Source of the DNA: JBBQXK01 sp038251625
GTDB lineage: Bacteria; Pseudomonadota; Alphaproteobacteria; Rhodobacterales; Rhodobacteraceae
Assembly (NCBI GenBank): GCA_038251625.1
Contig: JBBSBE010000089.1
Span: forward strand, 1-16,294
Direction: 5' to 3'
DNA length: 16,294 bases
Positions 1 through 6,963 of the stretch are shown here, in pieces (the first letter of the stretch is position 1; each line of letters starts with the position of its first letter). The notes beneath the pieces were generated by a model, which made no database searches, was not told the DNA's origin, and saw nothing but the letters and a program-made list of their open reading frames with translations. A program made the translations under genes and the position numbers.

Positions 1-1235
1 GCCACCCCGCCCGGAAACGCCGGTTGCGGCAGGCGGGCCATCAGGTCGAACCCCTCTGCCTGCCCCTGCACCGCGCGGGCCATCACCTTGCCTGCCATCG
101 TGGCCAGCGCCACCCCGTGCCCCGAATAGCCCGAGGCCGACAGGATATTGGGCGCCACCCGCCGGAAGCAGGGCATACGGTTCAGCGTGATCGCCAGCGT
201 CCCGCCCCAGGCATGGTCGATCCGAACATCCGCCAATTGCGGATAGATCTCCAGCATCGGGCGCCGCACCAGCGCCGCGATATCGGCGGGAAAGCGGTAG
301 CCATAGGTTTCGCCGCCGCCGAACAAGAGCCGCCCATCGGCGCTGAGCCGCCAATAGTTCACCACGAACTTCGAATCCGCCACCGCCACCGGCCGCGCCA
401 GCACCTTCGCCGCGCGATCCCCCAAAGGTTCGGTTGCCACGATGAAATTGTTGATCGGCATCACCCGCGCCTCGATCGCCGGCGCAAGCCCGGCAAGATA
501 GCCGTTCGCCGCCAGGATCACATGGTCGCAGATCACGTGGCCCGCATCCGTGCGCACCACCGGCCTCGCACCCGGCTCGATCCGGTGCACCTCGCTGCGC
601 TCATGCACCATGGCGCCCGCGGCCATCGCGGCCATCGCCAACCCCTTGGCGAAGTTCAGCGGATGGATATGCCCCGCCCCGTGATCCAGAAGCCCGCCTA
701 CGAACCGCTCAGACCCGATCAGCGCCCGGATACCCGCGCGGTCCAGCACCTCGACCTGATCGTAGCCATGATCGCGAGCCAGCCTTTCGGCATAGCCGTG
801 ATCGTCCGCCACCTCGGATGGTTTGCGACAGGCATGCGCCACACCGGGGCGGTAATCGACACCCTCCATCCCGCCCCCAAGGTCGCGCACCAGCGCCTTG
901 GCCTCTTCCGCCATGTCCCACAGTCGCCGGGCATCCGCGTGCCCGGCCATCGCCTCCAGCGCCGCCTGATCCAGCCGCTGCCCGCTGCCCACCTGCCCGC
1001 CGTTCCGCCCAGATGCGCCAAAGCCCACCCGGTGCGCCTCCAGCACCACGACGCGCAAGCCCGCCTGCGCCAGATGCAGCGCCGCCGACAGCCCGGTGTA
1101 TCCGCCCCCCACCACGCACACATCCGCACGCACGTCGCCCTTCAGCGGCGGGAACGGCGCCAGCGGCACGGCGGTCGCGGCGTACCACGACGGCGGATAG
1201 TCCCCCGCCCGGTCATTGGCGTGCAAAAGGTTCAT
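1..1235 (-). CDS. PuuB/OrdL-like FAD-dependent amine oxidase (C-terminus cut by window edge)
   Basis: This is a D-amino-acid-oxidase-fold flavoenzyme, most like gamma-glutamylputrescine oxidase PuuB/OrdL. Those enzymes oxidise the free amine of a gamma-glutamylated amine to an aldehyde in the cytosol. The frame stays open to the left edge, giving 411 codons; E. coli PuuB is 426 residues, so only the C-terminal tip is missing. The FAD-binding GxGxxG is at G43-G45-G48 (VVGGGYTGLSAALHL), followed by the family motif GASGRNGGQVG. A C-terminal GYSGHGVALATMAGK segment fits the second flavin-contact region. The ATG at 1235 overlaps the TGA of the upstream glutamine-synthetase-like gene as ATGA, and no strong Shine-Dalgarno precedes it, so translational coupling is likely. 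It is the last visible gene of a three-gene operon with that ligase and an amidotransferase. The family is clear; the exact amine substrate is inferred. A sarcosine- or glycine-oxidase-like role is the main alternative. Confidence 0.9.
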   Translation of the reverse strand, partial: MNLLHANDRAGDYPPSWYAATAVPLAPFPPLKGDVRADVCVVGGGYTGLSAALHLAQAGLRVVVLEAHRVGFGASGRNGGQVGSGQRLDQAALEAMAGHADARRLWDMAEEAKALVRDLGGGMEGVDYRPGVAHACRKPSEVADDHGYAERLARDHGYDQVEVLDRAGIRALIGSERFVGGLLDHGAGHIHPLNFAKGLAMAAMAAGAMVHERSEVHRIEPGARPVVRTDAGHVICDHVILAANGYLAGLAPAIEARVMPINNFIVATEPLGDRAAKVLARPVAVADSKFVVNYWRLSADGRLLFGGGETYGYRFPADIAALVRRPMLEIYPQLADVRIDHAWGGTLAITLNRMPCFRRVAPNILSASGYSGHGVALATMAGKVMARAVQGQAEGFDLMARLPQPAFPGGV

Positions 1236-2587
1236 ACGTTCAACAGCAGGTGCTCGCGCTCCCACGGGCTGATGACCTGCAGAAACTCTTTGTATTCATT
1301 CCGCTTTACCGAGTCGTAGACCTTGCAGAACTCTTCCCCCAGCACCCCGCGCAGCGCCGTGTCCTCTTCCAGCAGATCCAGCGCATCGCCCAGATTGTAG
1401 GGCAGGTCGCTTTCGCTGTTGTAGGCGTCTCCGATGCATTCGGCCTTGGGCAAACGCCTCTCCTTCAGCCCCAGATAGCCGCAGGCAAGGCTGGCCGCGA
1501 GGCCGAGATAGGGGTTGCAGTCCATCCCCGCCAGCCGGTTCTCGATCCGCCGCGCCTCGGCGCCCGAAACGGGAACGCGCAAGCCCGTCGTGCGGTTGTC
1601 GCGCGCCCATTCCAGATTGATCGGCGCCGCGAAATCCGGCACGTACCGCCGGTAGCTGTTCACATAGGGCGCCAGCAACGCCACCGCCCCCGGCAGATGG
1701 TTCTGCATCCCTGCAATGAAATGCAGAAACGCGTCCGTCTCGCCGCCCTTCTTTTCGGAAAAGATGTTCTTGCCCGTCTTGGTGTCCACCACGGAATGGT
1801 GGATGTGCATCGCGCTGCCGGGCTCGCCCTCGATGGGCTTGGCCATGAAGGTGGCAAAGCAATCGTGCCGCAGCGCCGCCTCCCTGATCAGCCGCTTGAA
1901 GAAGAAGATCTCGTCGGCCAGCCGTACCGGATCGCCATGCGCCATGTTGATCTCGATCTGGCCCGCCCCGCCTTCCTGCAGGATGCCGTCGATCTCGAAC
2001 CCCTGCGCCTCGGCAAAGTCATAGATATCGTCGATCACCTTGCCGTATTCATCGACCGCGCTCATCGAATAGGCCTGCTTGCCGGCCGCCCGCCGCCCCG
2101 ACCGGCCCATCGGCGGGATGATCGGCATGTTCGGGTCCACGTTGCGCGCGACCAGGAAAAATTCCATTTCCGGGGCCACGATGGGCGTCCAGCCTTCTGC
2201 ATTGTAAAGCTCGACCACGCGCCGCAGCACGTTGCGCGGTGCGGTGGGCACCGGTTTCCCGTTCTGGTTCATTGCATCGTGGATCACCTGCAGCGTCACA
2301 TCCGCCGTCCAGGGTGCCGCTGTCGTGGTGCTGAAATCGGGAACCAGCACCATGTCGGGTTCTGTGAACGCGCCCGAGGGGTCGTCGGCCCATTCTCCGG
2401 TGATCGTCTGCAGGAAGATCGAATTCGGCAGATAATAGTTGGATTGCGTGGCGAATTTAGACGCAGGCATCGCCTTGCCGCGCGCCACGCCTGCAAGGTC
2501 GGCGATGATGCATTCCACCTCGTCCACGCGGCGCCCGTTGATCCAGTTGCGCGCGCTCTCAGGCAGCTTGTCGGTCCATTTCGACAT
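1232..2587 (-). CDS. Glutamine-synthetase family gamma-glutamyl-amine ligase (PuuA-like), copy 1
   Basis: A 451-residue type I glutamine synthetase fold protein. The family joins glutamate to ammonia or, in PuuA-type members, to an amine such as putrescine, using ATP. The ligand residues are all visible: E140 and E142 (APEMEFFL), E205 and E212 (QEGGAGQIEIN), H261 (SAMHIHHS) and E349 (ARRIENRLAG), with the NPYL segment at 358-361. The N-terminal part (ECIIADLAGVARGKAMP) is the usual beta-grasp domain. Start: ATG 2587 (MSKWTDK) fits the family better than the longer open frame running upstream; its ribosome binding site is weak. The stop overlaps the downstream FAD oxidase gene by 4 bases, and the amidotransferase gene ends 37 bases upstream. 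The context, oxidase plus amidotransferase, argues for an amine-glutamylating ligase rather than housekeeping GlnA. Substrate is unknown; putrescine, ethanolamine or another amine are possible. Confidence 0.9.
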   Translation of the reverse strand: MSKWTDKLPESARNWINGRRVDEVECIIADLAGVARGKAMPASKFATQSNYYLPNSIFLQTITGEWADDPSGAFTEPDMVLVPDFSTTTAAPWTADVTLQVIHDAMNQNGKPVPTAPRNVLRRVVELYNAEGWTPIVAPEMEFFLVARNVDPNMPIIPPMGRSGRRAAGKQAYSMSAVDEYGKVIDDIYDFAEAQGFEIDGILQEGGAGQIEINMAHGDPVRLADEIFFFKRLIREAALRHDCFATFMAKPIEGEPGSAMHIHHSVVDTKTGKNIFSEKKGGETDAFLHFIAGMQNHLPGAVALLAPYVNSYRRYVPDFAAPINLEWARDNRTTGLRVPVSGAEARRIENRLAGMDCNPYLGLAASLACGYLGLKERRLPKAECIGDAYNSESDLPYNLGDALDLLEEDTALRGVLGEEFCKVYDSVKRNEYKEFLQVISPWEREHLLLNV

Positions 2588-2624
2588 GGGGACTATCCAG
2601 TTGGCCCCCGCAGGGGCGGAAAGG

Positions 2625-3320
2625 TCAGGCCGCCGCGCGCTTGGCGCGGGGCATCTTGAAGAAGGCGGCGATCCGGCCCGCCATCGGCCCGGTGTCCAGC
2701 GCGTCCGACAGCCGCGCCTGCGCTCCGGCCATGCGGTCCGGCGGTACCACGCCCGGCGCGCGCGTGCGCAACAGGCCGTCGACGAACGACGGCTGAAATT
2801 CCGGGTGCGGCTGCACGCTGAAGATACGGTCGTCATAGACCATCGCCGCATTGGCGCAGAAATCGGTCGAGGCGATCACGCGCGCGCCCTCTGGCGCTTT
2901 TGTCACCTGATCGCGGTGCCAGGCGTTCAGCCGCATCGTCTCGCCGCCGAAATCATAGTCGGTGGCACCCACCGACCAACCGCCCTTGAACTGCTCGACC
3001 GTACCGCCAAGGGCTTGCGCAATGATCTGATGGCCAAAGCAGATGCCCACCATCGGCACCCCCGCCGCATAGGCCTTGCGGATGAAGTCTTCCAACGGTG
3101 CAATGAAGGGATGGTCCTCGTAGGCCCCGTGGCGCGATCCGGTGATCAGCCAGCCGTCGGCATTGTGAACGCTTTCGGGAAAGGCCATCGCCTCCACGTG
3201 CCAGGTGCGGAAGGTGAAACCATGCCCGCCAAGCAGACGCTCGAACAGGTCCGGATAGTCGCCCAGTTCCGGCTTGAGCGCGTCGGGCGATTGCCCCGTC
3301 TGCAGGATGCCGATTTTCAT
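2625..3320 (-). CDS. Class I glutamine amidotransferase-like gamma-glutamyl hydrolase
   Basis: A 231-residue stand-alone class I (triad) glutamine amidotransferase domain of the GMP-synthase-like subgroup. The nucleophile elbow is VGICFGHQIIAQALGG with C94, and the other triad members are H172 and E174 in VQPHPEFQP; an oxyanion-region ITGSRHGAYED lies at about 59-69. There is no synthase partner domain, so it probably acts as a free hydrolase of gamma-glutamyl amides. As first gene of the operon with a PuuA-like ligase and a PuuB-like oxidase it could fill the PuuD position, releasing the glutamyl group at the end of the pathway. Its motif (GICFGHQ) differs from that of E. coli PuuD (AICRGLQ, from memory), so this would be an analogue rather than an orthologue. 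The ATG at 3320 has AAAGG seven bases upstream and a good promoter at 3348-3376. An open frame extends further upstream, but the MKIGILQTG start is typical of the family. Confidence 0.88.
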   Translation of the reverse strand: MKIGILQTGQSPDALKPELGDYPDLFERLLGGHGFTFRTWHVEAMAFPESVHNADGWLITGSRHGAYEDHPFIAPLEDFIRKAYAAGVPMVGICFGHQIIAQALGGTVEQFKGGWSVGATDYDFGGETMRLNAWHRDQVTKAPEGARVIASTDFCANAAMVYDDRIFSVQPHPEFQPSFVDGLLRTRAPGVVPPDRMAGAQARLSDALDTGPMAGRIAAFFKMPRAKRAAA

Positions 3321-3347
3321 GACTGGCCTTTGCGCACTGATGGCGCA

Positions 3348-3376
3348 AGATAGCCGGGCAGCCGGGGGCCGGGCAA
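3348..3376 (-). promoter_or_regulatory. Sigma70-like promoter for the amidotransferase/ligase/oxidase operon
   Basis: On the minus strand, TTGCCC (3376-3371) and CTATCT (3353-3348) are separated by exactly 17 bases, a good match to alphaproteobacterial housekeeping promoters. Transcription would begin near 3341, leaving a leader of about 20 bases before the ATG at 3320, with AAAGG as ribosome binding site. This is a pattern match only. Confidence 0.5.
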
Positions 3377-3381
3377 GGGGG
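3356..3381 (+). other. Putative G-quadruplex motif overlapping the promoter
   Basis: Four runs of three or more G on the plus strand (3356-3358, 3364-3368, 3371-3373, 3377-3381), separated by loops of 5, 2 and 3 bases, satisfy the standard G3+N1-7 pattern. The run falls across the -35 and spacer of the minus-strand promoter, so the G-rich strand would be the template strand. Such motifs also arise by chance in GC-rich DNA; folding is not shown. Confidence 0.4.
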
Positions 3382-3385
3382 CGCA

Positions 3386-3405
3386 GAGGGGTTGCCAAAC
3401 CCCTC
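3386..3405. repeat. Perfect 8-bp inverted repeat in a divergent intergenic region
   Basis: Arms GAGGGGTT (3386-3393) and AACCCCTC (3398-3405) are perfect reverse complements around a GCCA loop. The element sits just upstream of the -35 of the minus-strand promoter, centred near -54 from the predicted transcription start, and about 40 bases before the plus-strand DUF3775-type gene. It could be an operator, or one copy of a dispersed REP-like hairpin. No T-run follows on either strand, so a terminator is unlikely. Confidence 0.55.
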
Positions 3406-3444
3406 CTATCGGCGGACCATGGCTGCGCAGTGAAGGGAGTCCTC

Positions 3445-3762
3445 ATGATCGAGATCAGCCCGTCCAAGGTGGTGGAAGTGGTCTTTCTGGCGCGCGAAGG
3501 GCGCGCCGGGGCGGTCGAGCTTGCAGCCTTCATCGACGGCATGAACGTGGACGAGAAAGCGCATCTGACGGCGCTGGCCTGGGTGGGCCGTGGCGCCTTC
3601 GAGCCGGGCGAATACGCGCAAGCCGTGGCGCAGGCCTTTGCCGAGGCGACGGTGCCCACGATGGACTACCTCAGCGGCATGCCCCATCTGGCCGAGAATC
3701 TGGAAGCCGGGCTTGATGCGATGGGCGTGGACGTGGCGGGCGAGGAAGAGGATTTCCTCTGA
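3445..3762 (+). CDS. DUF3775-type small protein of unknown function
   Basis: A 105-residue acidic cytosolic protein with no signal peptide or membrane segment. The start (MIEISPSKVVEVVFLAREG) and the segment LTALAWVGRGAFEPGEYAQAV resemble what I recall of the DUF3775 family, whose role is unknown. It looks mostly helical and ends in an acidic tail (AGEEEDFL). The ATG at 3445 is preceded by AAGGGAG with a 5-base gap, a strong ribosome binding site that supports this start over the longer open frame. The gene stands alone on the plus strand between two minus-strand operons that both carry a glutamine-synthetase-like gene, and it is followed by a terminator-like hairpin, so it is probably monocistronic. 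No function is proposed. Confidence 0.8.
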   Translation: MIEISPSKVVEVVFLAREGRAGAVELAAFIDGMNVDEKAHLTALAWVGRGAFEPGEYAQAVAQAFAEATVPTMDYLSGMPHLAENLEAGLDAMGVDVAGEEEDFL

Positions 3763-3809
3763 CCCCGCCCGTGGTCAATCGTTAAGTCCGCGTAAATTCG
3801 ACGCTATAA

Positions 3810-3837
3810 CCCCTTGATCTGAAAGGGGCTGGTTTTG
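3810..3837 (+). terminator. Terminator-like hairpin after the DUF3775-type gene
   Basis: Arms CCCCTT (3810-3815) and AAGGGG (3823-3828) enclose a 7-base loop and are followed by CTGGTTTTG, a short T-run on the plus strand. It lies 48 bases after the DUF3775-type stop and 26 bases from the convergent ligase gene's stop. The stem could stop transcription from both sides, although the minus-strand tail (TTATAG) is weaker. Confidence 0.5.
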
Positions 3838-3862
3838 TCGCACGCGTGGACAGAGGGTTGCC

Positions 3863-5206
3863 TCACACCGTGTCGAGGTAAAGCTCCACCTGCTCTTCCG
3901 GGTTCAGTTCGGCGATGTAATGCGCCTCCTGCCGCTTGGTGAGCACCAGGTTGCGGATCAACTCGCGTGAAAAGATGCGCGGCAGGATCGCGCTGGCCTC
4001 GAAAGCATCGATCGCCTCGGCCCAGGTGCCCGGTATCTGCGGCAGCCCATCCACCGCATAGGCATTGCCCGACACCGGCGGCGGCGGCTCTTCGGCATCC
4101 TCGATCCCGTTCAGCGCGGCCCCGAGGATCACGGCCAGCATCAGGTAGGGGTTCACATCGCCCCCCGCTACCCGATGCTCGATCCGCCGCGCCGCCGGGT
4201 TGCCCGCCGGAATGCGCACCGCCGCCGTGCGGTTCTCATACCCCCAGCAGATCGCCGTCGGGGCATGGGCGCCCGGAACAAGGCGGTCATAACTGTTGGC
4301 ATGGGGGGCAAAAAGAAGCGTGCTGTCGTGCATCGCGTCCAGACACCCCGCCACCGCATGTTTCAGCGCCGCCGTCCCCTTCGGCCCGCCGCTGTCAAAG
4401 ATATTCTCGCCAGTGCTGTCAAGCACCGAGAAATGCGTGTGCAGCCCCGACCCGGAATATTCTGCATAGGGCTTCGCCATGAAGGAGGCGGCAAACCCGT
4501 GACGGCGGGCAAGCCCCTTGACCAGCATCTTGAAAAGCCACGCGTCATCTGCGGCCCGCAGCGCATCGTCGCAGTGCATCAGGTTGACCTCGAACTGGCC
4601 AAGCCCGGTTTCCGAGGTTGAGGTGTCGGCGGGAATGTCCATCGCCTCGCAGGCATCGTAGAGGTCGGTGAAGAACGTGTCGAAGGCATCGAGCGCACGG
4701 ATCGACAGCGTTTCCGCCGCTTTCCGCCGCTTGTTCGACCGGGGGCTGGGCGGCACCTGCAGGGTCTTGCCGCTGTCGTCGATCAGAAAGAACTCCAGCT
4801 CCATCGCGGCAACCGGGGTCAACCCCTTGGCCTTGTACCGGTCCACCACGGCGCGCAGGGCTTGCCGCGGATCGCCCTCGTAGGGTGTGCCGTTTTCGCG
4901 GAACATCCAGATCGGCAAAAGTGCGGTCGGCGCCTCAAGCCATGGCATCGGCATGAAGCCACGTTCGGTGGGTTTCAGGATACCGTCCTGATCGCCCTGC
5001 TCGAAGACCAGCGGGCTGTCGTCGATATCCTCGCCCCAGATGTCGAGGTTCAGAACCGAGAAGGGAAAGCGCGTGCCGTCCTTCACAACCTTGTCGGCAA
5101 AGCGGGCGGGGATACGCTTGCCGCGCGCCTGCCCGTTCAGATCGGCTGCCGCCACGCGGATCGTGCGCACCTCGGGGTGCTTTCTCAGCCAGTCTTTCAT
5201 CGTCAT
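3863..5206 (-). CDS. Glutamine-synthetase family gamma-glutamyl-amine ligase, copy 2, in ABC transporter operon
   Basis: A 447-residue glutamine synthetase fold protein, clearly different from copy 1 and closer to PuuA in its FMAKPYAEYSGSGLHTHFS segment. Candidate metal and substrate ligands are E136/E138 (AMELEFFL), E199/E206 (SETGLGQFEVN), H256 (GLHTHFS) and E343 (ARRIEHRVAG), with NPYL at 352-355. The chosen start ATG 5206 (MTMKDWLRKHP) has AGGTGA five bases upstream; that site overlaps the TGA of the preceding permease gene, which explains why a longer open frame exists but is not the start. It is the last gene of the ABC importer operon, so it probably glutamylates the imported compound or draws on imported amino acid. 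The imported substrate is likely an amine or basic amino acid. True ammonia-assimilating glutamine synthetase is less likely given this context, but the sequence alone does not exclude it. Confidence 0.9.
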   Translation of the reverse strand: MTMKDWLRKHPEVRTIRVAAADLNGQARGKRIPARFADKVVKDGTRFPFSVLNLDIWGEDIDDSPLVFEQGDQDGILKPTERGFMPMPWLEAPTALLPIWMFRENGTPYEGDPRQALRAVVDRYKAKGLTPVAAMELEFFLIDDSGKTLQVPPSPRSNKRRKAAETLSIRALDAFDTFFTDLYDACEAMDIPADTSTSETGLGQFEVNLMHCDDALRAADDAWLFKMLVKGLARRHGFAASFMAKPYAEYSGSGLHTHFSVLDSTGENIFDSGGPKGTAALKHAVAGCLDAMHDSTLLFAPHANSYDRLVPGAHAPTAICWGYENRTAAVRIPAGNPAARRIEHRVAGGDVNPYLMLAVILGAALNGIEDAEEPPPPVSGNAYAVDGLPQIPGTWAEAIDAFEASAILPRIFSRELIRNLVLTKRQEAHYIAELNPEEQVELYLDTV

Positions 5207-5211
5207 GTCCG

Positions 5212-6039
5212 TCACCTGATAAGTTGCGGCCGAAGCCGTATGCGGGCCTGCACATTGGCGGGCAAATGCCGGTTGAGCCGCCGGTTCACAAAGCCGAAAA
5301 TCCCGATCAACCCCAGCGTCAGAAGGATGAAGTAGAAGGCCACGATCGGGTAGGGGATGAAAGGATTGAATGTCTTGTCGGCGAAGTAATTGGCGTAGTA
5401 GAGCGCGTCGCCCCGCTGCTGGAAGGCAGGAAAGCCGGAAAAGAACACCAGCGTCGTGGCGTGGAAGAGAAAGATCGCCTCGTTCGTATAGGCAGGCCAG
5501 GCAAGGCGCAGCATTGTCGGCCATTCGATCCGCCGGAATCTGGCCCAGCCCGTCAGCCCGTAAGCCTCGGCTGCCTCAAGATCGCCCCTGGGGATTGATT
5601 TGAGTGCTCCGTGAAAGATCTGCGCCGAATACGCGGCGGTGTTGAGGAACAACACGATCAGCGCGCCGGCCCAGGCGCGCGACAGCCATGACACCTCGGT
5701 GGTCATGCCCAGGATGACGATGCCGTTACGCGGCAGAAGGACCAGCGCCTCGTACGCCAGAAAGAACTGGATGAAGAGGGGCGAGCCGCGGAAGATGAAT
5801 ACGAACCAGTCGGCGGGAACCCTTGCCAAAGGGCTGCGCGCGTTCTTGGCCAGTGCTACCGCATTGGCCAGCAAGAACCCCGCAGCAAGCGCCAGCATGC
5901 CGAAATAGAGGTTCCAGATCATCCCCGATCCGATCAGCGTGAACTGCTGGCAGAGGGTGAAATCGGTGCGCGGCAACAGCCTTTCGCCATAACCGAGCGA
6001 CCGGAACGCATAGGCTGCGATGGTTTCGGCGCAGGTCAT
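5212..6039 (-). CDS. Polar amino acid ABC transporter permease (HisM-like)
   Basis: A 275-residue inner-membrane permease of the PAAT (HisQM) family. Hydrophobic spans are seen at about 40-65, 77-105, 122-140, 180-200 and 230-255. The cytoplasmic EAA loop that docks on the ATPase is at about 145-175 (KSIPRGDLEAAEAYGLTGW). The FRGSPLFIQFFLAYEAL segment is typical of this family. The ATG at 6039 overlaps the TGA of the upstream permease gene (ATGA), implying coupled synthesis of the two channel halves. Its own TGA overlaps the Shine-Dalgarno of the downstream ligase gene. It would pair with the neighbouring permease, the ATPase at 7726-8499 and the binding protein at 6964-7686 to form one importer. 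Confidence 0.93.
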   Translation of the reverse strand: MTCAETIAAYAFRSLGYGERLLPRTDFTLCQQFTLIGSGMIWNLYFGMLALAAGFLLANAVALAKNARSPLARVPADWFVFIFRGSPLFIQFFLAYEALVLLPRNGIVILGMTTEVSWLSRAWAGALIVLFLNTAAYSAQIFHGALKSIPRGDLEAAEAYGLTGWARFRRIEWPTMLRLAWPAYTNEAIFLFHATTLVFFSGFPAFQQRGDALYYANYFADKTFNPFIPYPIVAFYFILLTLGLIGIFGFVNRRLNRHLPANVQARIRLRPQLIR

Positions 6040-6917
6040 GCCGCCGCCCTCCGCAGTGCTTCGCCCGCCGCTGTGGCCTGCCCGCGCGACAGACGCGCCG
6101 AAAGACGCGACAGCACGATCTCGGAGAGCTTGGTCATGCAAAGGTAAAAGGCCATCAGGAACAGGAAATAGTAGAGCCGCCAGTCAGGGTGGGGAAACGC
6201 ATAGGCCGATGTTTTGGCGCCGCCCAACTCTCGCGCCCAGTAGACGATATCCTTGACCCCCAGAAGGAAAAGCAGCGGCGTTGCCTTGATAAGGATCATC
6301 CAGAGGTTGCCGAGGCCCGGCAGGGCATAGACCCACATCTGCGGCACGAGGACCCGGCGAAAGACCTGCCGGTGCGACATGCCGTAGGCTTCGGCCGTTT
6401 CAAGCTGGCCCTTCGGCACGGCCTGCATCGCGCCGTAAAGCACGTTTGCCGCAAAAGCGCCGAAGACCAGCGCGAAGGTCAATACCGCCAGCGCGAAACC
6501 ATAAAGCTCGTGTACCGATTGCGGGGCAGATCCCTGCGGCACCTTGGCTTGCGGGCAGACGCGAAACTCGAGGCCCTGCCGGATCGGCTCTATCCAGTCG
6601 GGGCAGCGGATCTGGTGAACTGTCCATTCGATCCCTTGGTCGAGGGCGATCACGAAGAAAAGGAAGAAGACGATATCGGGTACCCCCCGCACCATCGCAG
6701 TGTAGCCCTTGCCAACCAGCCGAACCGGCAGGATCGGGCTGCGCGCCGCCATGGCGCCGCCAAAGCCGAAGGCGAGTGCCGTGGGGGCTGTGACGGCCAG
6801 AAGGATGAGGACGGTCAGGAACGACCAATAGAAATCGACGTGCTTTCCCGTCGTCAGGTAGCACAAGAGCCATTCAGGGCCCGCGATCAGGGAGGGGTCG
6901 GCGCAAGCGGCGAACAT
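6036..6917 (-). CDS. Polar amino acid ABC transporter permease (HisQ-like) with enlarged periplasmic loop
   Basis: A 293-residue PAAT-family membrane permease. The EAA loop lies at about 165-192 (QAVPKGQLETAEAYGMSHR), and the N-terminal permease motif KGYTAMVRGVPDIVFFLFF is at about 70-88. Compared with HisQ-type proteins of about 230 residues it is long: residues about 93-138 form an extra hydrophilic stretch between membrane spans that contains two cysteines (C105, C121), which could form a disulfide in the periplasm. Start ATG 6917 (MFAACADPS) is preferred because AGGGGAAG lies just upstream; an ATG seven codons earlier has no good site and would fall inside a hairpin. The ribosome binding site sits in the 3' arm of that hairpin (6926-6949), so output is probably held below that of the binding protein. 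Confidence 0.9.
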   Translation of the reverse strand: MFAACADPSLIAGPEWLLCYLTTGKHVDFYWSFLTVLILLAVTAPTALAFGFGGAMAARSPILPVRLVGKGYTAMVRGVPDIVFFLFFVIALDQGIEWTVHQIRCPDWIEPIRQGLEFRVCPQAKVPQGSAPQSVHELYGFALAVLTFALVFGAFAANVLYGAMQAVPKGQLETAEAYGMSHRQVFRRVLVPQMWVYALPGLGNLWMILIKATPLLFLLGVKDIVYWARELGGAKTSAYAFPHPDWRLYYFLFLMAFYLCMTKLSEIVLSRLSARLSRGQATAAGEALRRAAA

Positions 6918-6925
6918 GGGCGCTT

Positions 6926-6949
6926 CCCCTGCCCGCAATCGGGCAGGGG
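6926..6949 (-). promoter_or_regulatory. Intercistronic hairpin covering the permease ribosome binding site
   Basis: On the minus strand the arms CCCCTGCCCG (6949-6940) and CGGGCAGGGG (6935-6926) are perfect 10-bp complements around an ATTG loop; beyond an AA bulge a further GCG/CGC pairing is possible. The 5' arm begins 14 bases after the binding-protein stop. The Shine-Dalgarno AGGGGAA of the permease (6930-6924) lies mostly in the 3' arm. No U-run follows on the minus strand, so this is more likely a translation-damping and 3'-end-protecting structure than a full terminator. It fits the common need for more binding protein than permease. Confidence 0.7.
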
Positions 6950-6963
6950 CGCTGTTTTCTGGA

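Noticed and set aside
24..2659. Long open frames on the plus strand opposite the oxidase and first ligase (up to about 600 codons).
   Set aside because: They are rich in Arg, Pro, His and Ala, match no family, and mirror clear conserved genes on the minus strand; such frames are common opposite GC-rich genes.
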